Positions 42,592-50,794 of a stretch of 64,000 bases of DNA are shown in pieces. Made by a program: the position numbers and the translations under genes. Numbering within the stretch: the stretch's first letter is position 1; each line of letters starts with the position of its first letter. Source of the stretch: Polyangiaceae bacterium (GTDB lineage Bacteria; Myxococcota_A; Polyangia; Polyangiales; Polyangiaceae). The stretch spans positions 674,088 to 738,087 of the forward strand of contig JADJRH010000002.1 of assembly GCA_016712345.1 (NCBI GenBank). Direction: 5' to 3'. Below the pieces are notes generated by a model. It was not told the DNA's origin, did not search any database, and was given only the letters and a program-made list of their open reading frames with translations.

Positions 42592-44049
42592 TCATTGCGG
42601 AACCGGCACCGCCGCAAACTGAAAGATCCGACCGCGTTTCACCTTCATCAACGCCGTCGATCCTGCCTTCACTTTTGCCACCGCCGCACGCAACGCCGCA
42701 CTGTCGATCACGGGTGATCCATTCACTTCCACAATCACGTCACCCGCCTTCAGATCGCCTGCCTTTCCCGTCACGTTGTCCACGCGTACACCACCCGACG
42801 CCGCGTCCGACACCTCAATCCCCAACTTCCCCGCCGATTGCGGTTTCGCTTTTCGATCCGGCGTTTTTGCACCGCGTCCCGAGTCGTCGTCGCGCAACTT
42901 ATCAAGCGTCACCGTCACATCCGCCGACTTTCCGCCGCGCAGATACGTCACCTGCACCTTCGCTCCCGGAGCATTTTTGGCCACCGTTCGCGGCAGGTCT
43001 TCCGCGTGACCGATCGCCGTTCCGTTCACCGCCGTGATCACATCGCCGGCCTTCAACCCCGCGCGCGCCGCCGGCCCATTCGCTTCCAAATCCGAGATCA
43101 ACGCGCCTTTCGTTGTGGTTGTACCCAGCGCCGTCGCCAAGTCTTTCGACACCGGTTGAAACACCAGCCCGAGCTTTCCGCGCTCCACAAAACCGCGTTC
43201 ACGCAACTGCGGCAGCACGTCCTTCAGCGAACTCACAGGGATCGCAAACCCAATCCCATTCGCCCCCGCGCGAATCGCCGCGTTGATCCCCACCACTTCA
43301 CCCTTCCAGTTAAACAGCGGGCCGCCGCTGTTGCCCGGATTGATCGACGCGTCCGTTTGAATGAACTCATCGTACGGCCCCGCACCGATCGCCCGCGCCT
43401 TTGCGCTCACAATTCCGAGCGTCACCGTGTGTCCCAATCCATACGGATTGCCCACCGCCATCACCGATTCGCCCACGCGAACCACATCGCTGTCACCGAG
43501 TGACGCCGCCGGCAGGTTTGACGCTCCACGGAGCTTAATCAGCGCCAGATCCAGCTTTGAATCGCGCCCAACAACCTCCGCTTCAAACTCCCGCTCATCC
43601 GCAAGACGCACCACCAACTCGTCCGCGTCGTGCACCACATGTTCGTTCGTCACAACGAAACCGTCCGCGTCGATGATGAACCCCGTTCCAACCCCCACGC
43701 GCGTTTGCTCGCGATCCGGCATTTCAACCCCGCGCCGCCCAAACATCTCAAACGGATGCACCGACGTGAGGGTCACCGTTTCTTTCGTCGTGATGTTCAC
43801 CACCGTCGGCATCACCCGTTCCGCCAGCTGAGCCGCATCAAACGTAGCGGGAGTCGGTGCCGGACCCGCCTTCGCCGCATCGGTTGCCGCGGGCGAAGCA
43901 CTCGCTGCTTGTGTACTCTCCGCGTGTTGAAGCGGCGGCGCCGTGCTCGCCGATGAATGACACCCTCCCAGCGCAAACACCAAACTCGACCCAACAAGCG
44001 CGCTCACGGCCCACGTTCGCCGCAGCAGAGAAGAAGTTCGTCCGTTCAT
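42592..44049 (-). CDS. HtrA/DegP-type periplasmic serine protease (lipoprotein form)
   Basis: 485 residues from ATG 44049; GGAG lies 6 bp upstream of it, whereas ATG 44055 abuts the GGAG. The lipobox is FALGGC, so it is likely membrane-anchored rather than soluble. Trypsin-like catalytic triad: His137 (VTNEHVVHDADE), Asp167 (DSKLDLALIKL) and Ser241 (INPGNSGGPLFN). Two PDZ domains follow: one with GLVFQPVSKDL and GPAARAGLKAGDVITAVNG, the second with GIEVSDAASGGVRVDNV and DLKAGDVIVEVNGSPV. It handles misfolded envelope proteins, with protease activity gated by PDZ binding. It is convergent with the flippase-like gene (19 bp apart). Confidence 0.93.
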   Translation of the reverse strand: MNGRTSSLLRRTWAVSALVGSSLVFALGGCHSSASTAPPLQHAESTQAASASPAATDAAKAGPAPTPATFDAAQLAERVMPTVVNITTKETVTLTSVHPFEMFGRRGVEMPDREQTRVGVGTGFIIDADGFVVTNEHVVHDADELVVRLADEREFEAEVVGRDSKLDLALIKLRGASNLPAASLGDSDVVRVGESVMAVGNPYGLGHTVTLGIVSAKARAIGAGPYDEFIQTDASINPGNSGGPLFNWKGEVVGINAAIRAGANGIGFAIPVSSLKDVLPQLRERGFVERGKLGLVFQPVSKDLATALGTTTTKGALISDLEANGPAARAGLKAGDVITAVNGTAIGHAEDLPRTVAKNAPGAKVQVTYLRGGKSADVTVTLDKLRDDDSGRGAKTPDRKAKPQSAGKLGIEVSDAASGGVRVDNVTGKAGDLKAGDVIVEVNGSPVIDSAALRAAVAKVKAGSTALMKVKRGRIFQFAAVPVPQ

Positions 44050-44245
44050 GTCCATCTCCAAAATGCTGACACGCGTTTTGCGATGCTGGCACTCCAAACA
44101 CGTGTCGCCCCGCTCTCATTCCAACCGGCCCATCGCGTCGGCCCGCGTCCCCGAACACAAACCCCATCCCCAGCGCCCACGTCCTCGATCCAACGTTCCG
44201 GCGCCGGTGCCAGACGCCTGCGCTTTTTTTGCCAGGCCTCTGACA

Positions 44246-44329
44246 CTAGAGCACCGAATACCTTGAATCGCGAATGAGTTCAGCAATTTGTGAATATCGG
44301 GAATCTCCAACAATCGAGGGGTGCTCTAG
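44246..44329. repeat. MITE-like repeat with TAGAGCACC / GGTGCTCTAG termini
   Basis: It begins CTAGAGCACCGA and ends GGTGCTCTAG. Its first ~40 bp recur inverted at 50233-50289 with three or four differences. Confidence 0.7.
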
Positions 44330-44342
44330 CTTTCTTTACCCA

Positions 44343-44370
44343 GGGAGCGAGGGCTCGCGCCCTCGCTCCC
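44343..44370. repeat. Perfect 12-bp hairpin with TCGC loop
   Basis: 44343-44354 pairs exactly with 44359-44370. No T-run follows, so it is not a standard terminator. Confidence 0.75.
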
Positions 44371-44681
44371 CGCGCCGAGCAAGTCGGCCGCGGGGCCCCT
44401 CACTCCGCGATCCGAACTGGGTGTCTGTCACGCGGTGGGAGCTTCGGGCCTGGGCTTTATGTCTTGCTTTTGCCTGTTTGAGTACACAAGCAAACTATCC
44501 ATTGGGTTACGGAATCAAATCGATCGGTGCTCTAGCCCGCCCTGTAAGCGCCGCCGCCAACATCCGTTCTCTTCCCAACCCCGCCAAACCGCGCCCTCAC
44601 ATTCTCGGCTTGGTCCGCGTTTCCAGCGTTTTTGCGCGCCCGAACGCGATACATATCCAGTCTCTCCCTCGGAGGAAGGTC

Positions 44682-46223
44682 ATGCGCTCTTCGGTCCAAT
44701 TTGGTTTTTGCGCCGCCCTGTTTGCCGTTTTTGCCACCGGTTGCGGCGCTTCGCACTACGGGGGCGCACCGTCCGAGGCCTACTACGCACCTCCACCGGC
44801 GAAACCCATGGGCGACGTCGCTGTGGCCATGCCCGCCGCTGATCCCAAAACCGCCGAGGACTACAAAGACTACGGCGTCAACCCCACCGTCGACCCCGCC
44901 AAAGACCGCCTCTCCACCTTCTCCATCGACGTCGACACCGCGTCCTACTCCATCTCCCGTCGCAAACTTCTCGAAGGTGGCCTCCCTCCGTACCAAGCCG
45001 TCCGCGCCGAAGAGTTTCTCAACTACTTCGACTATGCGTACACATCACCGCAACAAGGCCCCTTCGCCGTTCATTTCGCAGCCGCGCCGTCGCCCTTCCA
45101 AAAAGGCCACCACCTCGTCCGAGTCGGCGTTCAAGCCAAACGCGTCGCCGAAAAAGACCGCAAGCCCGTCCACGTTGTGTACCTCGTCGACACCAGCGGC
45201 TCCATGCAAAGCGAAGACAAACTCGGCCTCGTTCGCAAAAGCCTCCGCATGCTCACCGAGTCGCTCAAACAAGGCGACACCGTTGCGTTGTGTACATACG
45301 CCGGCAGCACAAAAGTGGTCTTAGAGCCCACCGGCGTTGACCAAAAAGGCAAAATCTTCTCCGCCATCGACGACCTCATCGCCGGCGGCGGAACAGCCAT
45401 GGCCAGCGGCATTGAAAACGCCTACCGCCTCGCTTCTCAAACCGCCGTCGCCGGCCACGTCAATCGCGTCATCGTCCTCTCCGACGGCGACGCCAACATC
45501 GGCAACACCTCCCACGACGACATCCTAAAAACCATCGCGGGCTACAAAGACAAAGGCATCAAACTTTCCACCGTCGGCTTTGGAAACGGCAACTACAAAG
45601 ACACCATGATGGAGCAGCTCGCCGACAAGGGCGACGGCAACTACGCGTACATCGACAGCGAACAACAAGCCCGCCGCGTCTTTTCAGAACAGGCCGGCGC
45701 CATGCTCGAAGTGGTCGCCAAAGACGTAAAAGTCCAAGTCGAGTTCGACCCCGCGGTGGTCCAAAGTTACCGCCTCATCGGCTACGAAAACCGCGACATC
45801 GCCGACAAAGACTTCCGCAACGACAAAGTCGACGCCGGTGAAATCGGCTCCGGCCACTCCGTCACCGCCATGTACGACGTCGTTCTCAAAAACACCTCCA
45901 CAGCACCCATCGTTGTGCGCCTTCGCCACAAAACGCCCGACGCAAAAGCCCAAGATCCCGCGGCCGAAACCAACTACGCCATGGCCGCGACCGAAATCTC
46001 CCCCACGTTCGACGAAGCCCCTCAAGCGTTTCGCTTTGCCGCCGCCGTTGCCTCTTTCGCCGAGATCCTCCGCCAAAGCCCGCACGCTCGTGAGTACACA
46101 TTCGCCGATGTACTCAAAGTCGCCCAAGGCTCAGCCTCCAAAGCGATCGACCAGCAAGAGTTCATCACCCTCGTTCAAAAAGCCGCATCCATCGCCGGCT
46201 CAAAGCAACAAGTCGCAGAATAA
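44682..46223 (+). CDS. YfbK-type von Willebrand factor A domain lipoprotein
   Basis: 513 residues from ATG 44682, behind a strong GGAGGAAGGT. The lipobox is VFATGC (Cys ~21). The N-terminal region has STFSIDVDTASYSISRRKL and EFLNYFDYAY, the VWF-associated N-terminal domain of YfbK-like proteins. The VWA domain has a complete MIDAS start DTSGS (Asp170, Ser172, Ser174), then GGGTAMASGI and VIVLSDGDANIG. The C-terminus carries the DUF3520 region (YDVVLKNTSTAPIVVRLRHK, FAAAVASFAEILRQSPHA). It probably mediates metal-dependent protein contacts at the cell envelope. A short stem (46234-46255) follows the stop. Confidence 0.92.
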   Translation: MRSSVQFGFCAALFAVFATGCGASHYGGAPSEAYYAPPPAKPMGDVAVAMPAADPKTAEDYKDYGVNPTVDPAKDRLSTFSIDVDTASYSISRRKLLEGGLPPYQAVRAEEFLNYFDYAYTSPQQGPFAVHFAAAPSPFQKGHHLVRVGVQAKRVAEKDRKPVHVVYLVDTSGSMQSEDKLGLVRKSLRMLTESLKQGDTVALCTYAGSTKVVLEPTGVDQKGKIFSAIDDLIAGGGTAMASGIENAYRLASQTAVAGHVNRVIVLSDGDANIGNTSHDDILKTIAGYKDKGIKLSTVGFGNGNYKDTMMEQLADKGDGNYAYIDSEQQARRVFSEQAGAMLEVVAKDVKVQVEFDPAVVQSYRLIGYENRDIADKDFRNDKVDAGEIGSGHSVTAMYDVVLKNTSTAPIVVRLRHKTPDAKAQDPAAETNYAMAATEISPTFDEAPQAFRFAAAVASFAEILRQSPHAREYTFADVLKVAQGSASKAIDQQEFITLVQKAASIAGSKQQVAE

Positions 46224-46233
46224 TTTCCCGCCG

Positions 46234-46255
46234 ATGCTTTACATCTAAAGCATCC
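46234..46255 (+). terminator. Hairpin downstream of the VWA gene
   Basis: GATGCTTTA-CATC-TAAAGCATC, a perfect 9-bp stem 10 bp after the stop codon. It lacks a U-run, so it may only protect the 3' end. The remaining ~215 bp to mtnA include a repeat terminus TCGGTGCTTTAG at 46451-46462. Confidence 0.4.
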
Positions 46256-46470
46256 GCGCCACCTCCCTCCAAAACGCTTCTTCTCAACAAGCTGCCCACC
46301 CCCGCGCTCGGTTCGCTTCGCTCCCTCGCGCTGCCCTCCCAAGCATCCGTGCTTCGCCCGGCTGCGGGAGGGCCAAACGAAAGCCGCTCGCCTCCGTCCG
46401 GCCGCCATTGTGTACGCAGGCGCCACTGCCCAATTGACGAACCAAACCGATCGGTGCTTTAGCCCTTGGA

Positions 46471-47553
46471 ATGACCCAAAGTCCGCCTTGGCACCCCGAT
46501 GCCGCGCTTTCGCAGTCGTCCTATTCCGCGGCAGAACTGGCCCGCACAAACGACCGCGTGTACCTCCTCGAACAGCGCGACCTCCCCGTCTCCGAAAAAT
46601 ATCATGTGTACACATCGGCCAAAGGCGTCGCCGATGCCATCAAGACCATGGTTGTCCGCGGCGCGCCCGCCATTGGAATCTCTGCCGCGTACGGCATGGT
46701 CCTCGCCGCGCTCGAAGCGCTTTCCCTCGACGCCGCCGGATACCTGCACGCCATGGGCAACGCCGGAAACGTTCTCAACGCCGCCCGTCCGACCGCCGTC
46801 AATCTCGCGTGGGCTGTGAGCAAGTGCCTTCGCCTCGCCGAAGAACACGCCCATTCCCCCGGAGCCGATCGCTGGCAGGCCATGGCCGATCTCGCGCGCC
46901 AAATTCACATCGACGACGTTGCCGCGTGCCGCACCATGGGCCGCATCGGCGGCGAATATTTTCCCGACACAGGAACCATCCTCACGCATTGCAACGCCGG
47001 AGCGCTCGCCACCGGCGGATACGGCACCGCCCTCGGCGTCATTCGCGGCGCCATCGAACTTGGAAAAAACATCCGCGTCCTCGCCGACGAAACGCGCCCG
47101 TACTTGCAAGGCGCCCGCCTCACCGCGTGGGAACTCCACAAAGACGGCATCCACGTCGAAGTGCTCGCCGACAACATGGCAGGCTTCTACATGGCGCGCG
47201 GCGAGATCTCCGCCGTTGTCGTCGGCGCCGATCGAATCGCCAAAAACGGCGACGTCGCCAACAAGATCGGAACCTACTCCGTCGCGTGTTTGGCCCGCAT
47301 GCACAACATTCCTTTCTACGTCGCCGCCCCGTGGAGCACCGTCGATCTCAACACCCCCGACGGATCCAAAATCCCCATCGAAGAGCGAAGCCGCGACGAA
47401 GTTGCAAAAGTCGGCGGCGCCGTCCTCATCCCCGATGGCGTCGGTGCCCGTCACCCCGCGTTTGATGTCACCCCCGCCGCGCTCATCACCAAAATCTTCA
47501 CTGAACGCGGCGCTTTCGATCCCGCCGAGATCGCAAGCGGCGCCGCGGCGTAG
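46471..47553 (+). CDS. mtnA: S-methyl-5-thioribose-1-phosphate isomerase
   Basis: 360 residues from ATG 46471. Signature blocks are IKTMVVRGAPAIGISAAYG, LTHCNAGALATGGYGTALG with the catalytic Cys174, DETRPYLQGARLTAWEL, and VVGADRIAKNGDVANKIGT with the catalytic Asp254. It converts methylthioribose-1-phosphate to methylthioribulose-1-phosphate in the methionine salvage pathway. The length and motif order are those of a full-length MtnA rather than the related eIF2B-like proteins. No other salvage genes adjoin it, so it appears to be a single-gene unit. It converges with lipA, whose stop codon lies 10 bp away. Confidence 0.95.
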   Translation: MTQSPPWHPDAALSQSSYSAAELARTNDRVYLLEQRDLPVSEKYHVYTSAKGVADAIKTMVVRGAPAIGISAAYGMVLAALEALSLDAAGYLHAMGNAGNVLNAARPTAVNLAWAVSKCLRLAEEHAHSPGADRWQAMADLARQIHIDDVAACRTMGRIGGEYFPDTGTILTHCNAGALATGGYGTALGVIRGAIELGKNIRVLADETRPYLQGARLTAWELHKDGIHVEVLADNMAGFYMARGEISAVVVGADRIAKNGDVANKIGTYSVACLARMHNIPFYVAAPWSTVDLNTPDGSKIPIEERSRDEVAKVGGAVLIPDGVGARHPAFDVTPAALITKIFTERGAFDPAEIASGAAA

Positions 47554-47562
47554 CCCAGTCCT

Positions 47563-48654
47563 TCAACCGCGCCGCACAAGCGCCTCGGGTGAAAGGAGCT
47601 TCTCTCGCGGCGCCATTCCATCACTCGTCGGCGTTCCCAGGGCCTCCGCAACGCGGGCCGCTTCACGCCGCGCCACCTCCAGCCGATCGAGAAGCATCGC
47701 ATCCACGTGTCCGTACGGCGTTGCGCCTTCGTCGGCCCTGCTCCCGAGAACCCCGCGCAAAAAAGCCTCCGCAGCCTTGTAACTCGATCGAACGAGCGGC
47801 CCGCTCGCTGTGTACATAAAGCCCATCGCATCACCCGCGCGCGCAAACCGCTCAAACACATCCGGGTGTACATATCGATCCACCGGCGCATGTTTCGGCG
47901 ACGGTCGCAGGTATTGACCGATCGTCAGCACATCCACTCCCGCTGCGCGCAGATCGGCCATCGCTTCAAGCACCTCATCGTTCGACTCGCCGATCCCCAC
48001 CATGATCGAACTCTTTGTTAGCCGCTTTTTTGAGGAGTCCTTCTCAATGCGCTCCTTCGCGCGCTTGAGTACAGCCAGCGACTGCTCATAACTCGAACGC
48101 ACATCGCGAATCGACCGTTGCAAACGCTTCACCACTTCAATGTTGTGCGCGAACACATCGGGCCCGCCGTCCACCACCGTGTCCACACTCGAAAGGTGGC
48201 CACAGAAGTCGCCGACCAACGTTTCCACCAAAATGTCCGGCCGTAGCCCTCGCAACGTTGAAACGGTTCGCGCCACGTGCTCCGCGCCGCCGTCGAGCAA
48301 GTCATCGCGATTCACCATCGTCATCACGACGTATTGCAAATTGAGCCGAGCGATCGCGCGCGCCGTGTGCTCGGGTTCTCTCGAATCCACCATGCCGCGC
48401 GGATCGCCTGTCGTCACAGCGCAAAAACGGCAGCCACGTGTACACGTGTCGCCGAGCAACATCACTGTCGCCGTGCCCTCGCGCCAACATTCGCCGACGT
48501 TCGGGCAGCGCGCCTCTTCGCAAACAGTCGCAAGATCCAGCTCGCGAAATGTCTGCTTCAGCGATTGATACGTGTCGCCGCCCGGCGCGCGGACCTTCAG
48601 CCACTCAGGTTTGGGCTCGAAATGCCTGGTCACGCGGTGCTCATAGCACCGCAT
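47563..48654 (-). CDS. lipA: Lipoyl synthase
   Basis: Up to 363 residues from ATG 48654; GTG 48633, just before the conserved RHFEPKPEWLKVRAPGG, is an equally good start. Auxiliary cluster: CEEARCPNVGEC (CX4CX5C). Radical SAM cluster: CTRGCRFC (CX3CX2C). The C-terminal RSSYKA supplies the Ser ligand region. It inserts two sulfurs into protein-bound octanoyl chains to make lipoyl groups for 2-oxoacid dehydrogenases and the glycine cleavage system. No lipB lies beside it. The small acidic protein gene upstream on the same strand is 33 bp away and may share its transcript. Confidence 0.95.
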   Translation of the reverse strand: MRCYEHRVTRHFEPKPEWLKVRAPGGDTYQSLKQTFRELDLATVCEEARCPNVGECWREGTATVMLLGDTCTRGCRFCAVTTGDPRGMVDSREPEHTARAIARLNLQYVVMTMVNRDDLLDGGAEHVARTVSTLRGLRPDILVETLVGDFCGHLSSVDTVVDGGPDVFAHNIEVVKRLQRSIRDVRSSYEQSLAVLKRAKERIEKDSSKKRLTKSSIMVGIGESNDEVLEAMADLRAAGVDVLTIGQYLRPSPKHAPVDRYVHPDVFERFARAGDAMGFMYTASGPLVRSSYKAAEAFLRGVLGSRADEGATPYGHVDAMLLDRLEVARREAARVAEALGTPTSDGMAPREKLLSPEALVRRG

Positions 48655-48687
48655 TGCGGGCGGCGAAGAACATCGTGACGAATCGCA

Positions 48688-49005
48688 TCAGTTCGGCGTG
48701 CCCCGCGTCGAAGCCGACAGCGCCAACCGATCTTTGATCTCCTCCGCAGCGGCCTGCAAATCATCGGCGGCTTCAGCCTTTTTGCCGCGCAGATAAGCGG
48801 CAAGTCCCTGTGACGCGAGCAACGCCACGCTCCCGTTGATCCCCTTCGCCGCGAGCGCCGCGCCCACGTCGCCGTTCTTCAAGAGATCATCCAGTTCGCC
48901 CAACAACGCTTCGACTTCCGCCGTCGGGTCGACCGACTTCATCTCGATCGTTTTGAGCAAGTCATCGGATTCGTCTTCGTCGTCGTGGCTCATGTCACTC
49001 ATCAT
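48688..49005 (-). CDS. Small acidic hypothetical protein
   Basis: About 105 residues from ATG 49005 (ATG 49002 or 48993 are also possible). It is Asp/Glu/Ala/Leu-rich: HDDEDESDDLLKTIE, TAEVEALLGELDDLLKNGD, GAALAAKGINGSVALLASQG and LAAYLRGKKAEAADDLQAAAEEIKD. It is predicted helical, with no signal or membrane segment. I recognise no family. Its position just before lipA on the same strand suggests co-transcription. Confidence 0.6.
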   Translation of the reverse strand: MMSDMSHDDEDESDDLLKTIEMKSVDPTAEVEALLGELDDLLKNGDVGAALAAKGINGSVALLASQGLAAYLRGKKAEAADDLQAAAEEIKDRLALSASTRGTPN

Positions 49006-49071
49006 GTTCAAACTCGCCGCCCCGTGAAGACCTCGCCGCGAACAACCGCCGAATTTATGCATGACTAGTGA

Positions 49072-49106
49072 TTGACAAATGTTTGTCTAACGTTTAGGCT
49101 CCTGAT
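49072..49106 (+). promoter_or_regulatory. Promoter with palindromic operator before the MerR/B12 gene
   Basis: A consensus -35 TTGACA (49072-49077) overlaps the perfect palindrome GACAAA-TG-TTTGTC (49074-49087). A weak -10 candidate TAGGCT lies 17 bp further (49095-49100), 7 bp before the ATG at 49108, which would give a very short leader. The layout suggests repression by a dimeric or tetrameric regulator, plausibly the gene's own product. Confidence 0.6.
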
Positions 49107-49107
49107 C

Positions 49108-50235
49108 ATGGGATCGCTTCGCAGCAATGCCGACGGAAAACCGGCCATGCACAATGGAAATGGGCGCGCCAACACAGACGTGCTTGTTTCGTCCTCCCCG
49201 TTGTTCACAGCGGAGCCCGATAATTTATCAAAAATTGGTCAAATAATAGACGAAGGTGATGCGGCACCCGTTGTTGTGCGACCCGCCAAGGCGCCGGTCA
49301 AAAGCGCGCGCGCTGGCAAAAGTGGTCTCGTCGCTGAGCGCTCCTACTCAATCCGCGTCGCTTCAAGGCTCACCGGCATTCCCGCCGACACGCTTCGCAT
49401 GTGGGAACGGCGATACGGTTTTCCTCGGCCCGAGCGCACGGGAGGAGGCAGCCGCACTTACTCCGAAGCCGATATCGAAACCCTTCATCTCCTGTCGCGC
49501 GCAATGAAGGCGGGCTATCGCCCCGGCGAAATCGTCGGAAAAACAAGCGCAGAACTAAACGACATCCTTCACCAAGTTGCGCCCGCCCGCCCCGAACCCC
49601 TCACCGAAGGCGCGCTGCCCACCCTTCACGGGCTCATGCAGCACCTCATCGGCGACCAAACCGAAGCCCTTCAAACCGAACTTCGCCGAGCAGCCCTCAG
49701 GCTTGGATCCAAGCGGTTTGTCACCGAAGTTGCGTACCCATTTATTGTCGAAGTAGGCGCCGCGTGGGAAGCCGGACGCATTGAAGTTCGCCACGAACAC
49801 CTCGCGAGCGAAGCTTTGTCCACGTTGCTGCGCCTCATGCTCTCCACGTCCGAAGACGGCTTGGCGCGCCCTATTGTGCTCCTTGCCACGCTCCCACACG
49901 AGCAACACGCTCTCGGTTTGGAAATGGTCGCGTTGTACCTCGCGTCGCAGCGGGCAACACCTCGACTTCTCGGCGTCAACACACCCCGCGATCAAATCGT
50001 CAAAGCAGCGCGAGCACTCTCCGCCGATGTTGTGGGGCTCACAATCACCTCCAGTGCCGACGTGCAAGGCGCGGCCACCGACATACGCTGGATGCTCTCC
50101 GAGCTGCCCCGCCGCGTTGAAGTTTGGGTGGGTGGTGAAGGCGCGTCCCGCCTCGGCGTTACCGACCCCGGGCTCAAACTCATTCACAGCTTCGATGCGC
50201 TCGAAGAGGCGCTCACAAAGCTGCGAACTGCGTAG
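49108..50235 (+). CDS. MerR-type regulator with cobalamin-binding domain (CarH/LitR-like)
   Basis: 375 residues from ATG 49108. The unusual ~75-residue polar N-terminal extension is followed by a MerR winged helix (~80-128: SIRVASRLTGIPADTLRMWERRYGFPRP). Next is a four-helix region containing AGRIEVRHEHLASEAL, then a B12-binding Rossmann domain with EQHALG (Glu265, His267, Gly270), matching the E-x-H-x-x-G cobalamin motif of CarH, and VVGLTITSSADVQGA. In that family adenosylcobalamin-bound tetramers repress carotenoid or photoprotection genes in the dark and fall apart in light. No carotenoid gene is nearby. The operator in its own promoter suggests autoregulation. A MITE-like repeat begins on its stop codon. 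Confidence 0.86.
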   Translation: MGSLRSNADGKPAMHNGNGRANTDVLVSSSPLFTAEPDNLSKIGQIIDEGDAAPVVVRPAKAPVKSARAGKSGLVAERSYSIRVASRLTGIPADTLRMWERRYGFPRPERTGGGSRTYSEADIETLHLLSRAMKAGYRPGEIVGKTSAELNDILHQVAPARPEPLTEGALPTLHGLMQHLIGDQTEALQTELRRAALRLGSKRFVTEVAYPFIVEVGAAWEAGRIEVRHEHLASEALSTLLRLMLSTSEDGLARPIVLLATLPHEQHALGLEMVALYLASQRATPRLLGVNTPRDQIVKAARALSADVVGLTITSSADVQGAATDIRWMLSELPRRVEVWVGGEGASRLGVTDPGLKLIHSFDALEEALTKLRTA

Positions 50236-50289
50236 AGCACCGCCCAAATCGCTGAGTTCATTCGCGATTCAAGGTATTCGGTGCTCTAG
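50233..50289. repeat. Second copy of the MITE-like repeat
   Basis: TAGAGCACCG at 50233-50242 and TCGGTGCTCTAG at 50278-50289. The interior is the inverse of 44246-44286 with a few changes. Its first three bases are the stop codon of the MerR/B12 gene. Confidence 0.7.
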
Positions 50290-50479
50290 GGGTGGCCGCT
50301 TCCGGGCACGTGCCCAACGCACGAAGCACGTGTTCGACGCCTTTTCACGAACCAACCAAGGAATCGACCGTTCGGGTATCTTCGTCTAGTACGCCGCAAC
50401 GGGTTCACGCGTGAAGCTTGGATCCGGTGGGGCTGCATGATCCGCTCCGAAGCTGCGGAGCGCTTGATACCGAGGACGT

Positions 50480-50794
50480 ATGTCGAATTCGTCGAAAGAG
50501 GACGTGTTCTTGATTCCGCTGCCCGGAGGCCGGGTAGCGCGTGTTCCGCTCGCTGTTCTTGAAGCTCACGTCGACACCAGTGCAACGCTCGCTCACGGCG
50601 CCATGGAGCACGCTTCCGAGGATGTGTCGATGCACTCCGCCTCCATCGATCCAATGACCGGCGCGAGCGCCTGGCACACCGAGTGGGAATTGGGCCAGTG
50701 CGACTTCACCGATGACAACGGCTTCCCGCAGAGCGCCTACGTCTGGCATCGCCACCCGCTCGGCACGGAATACACGGAGATTTACCAAAAATGA
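50480..50794 (+). CDS. Small conserved-looking hypothetical protein
   Basis: 104 residues from ATG 50480: EDVFLIPLPGGRVARVPLAVLEAHVD, HASEDVSMHSASIDPMTG, ASAWHTEWELGQCDFTDDNG and SAYVWHRHPLGTEYTEIYQ. It is soluble, with aromatic/His-rich clusters and no signal peptide or recognised motif. Its stop overlaps the ATG of the following lipoprotein gene (ATGA), so it heads a three-gene coupled operon (50480-54350). Its role is unknown. Confidence 0.72.
   Translation: MSNSSKEDVFLIPLPGGRVARVPLAVLEAHVDTSATLAHGAMEHASEDVSMHSASIDPMTGASAWHTEWELGQCDFTDDNGFPQSAYVWHRHPLGTEYTEIYQK

Larger units (their letters stand above)
44050..44681. other. 632-bp intergenic region containing repeat elements
   Basis: It separates the reverse-strand htrA-type gene from the forward VWA gene. 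It holds a MITE-like repeat (44246-44329), a perfect 12-bp hairpin (44343-44370), and a lone repeat terminus TCGGTGCTCTAG (44525-44536). The bases just before 44682 include GGAGGAAGGT, a strong ribosome site. A frame upstream of the VWA ATG is open but has no coding character. Confidence 0.6.
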
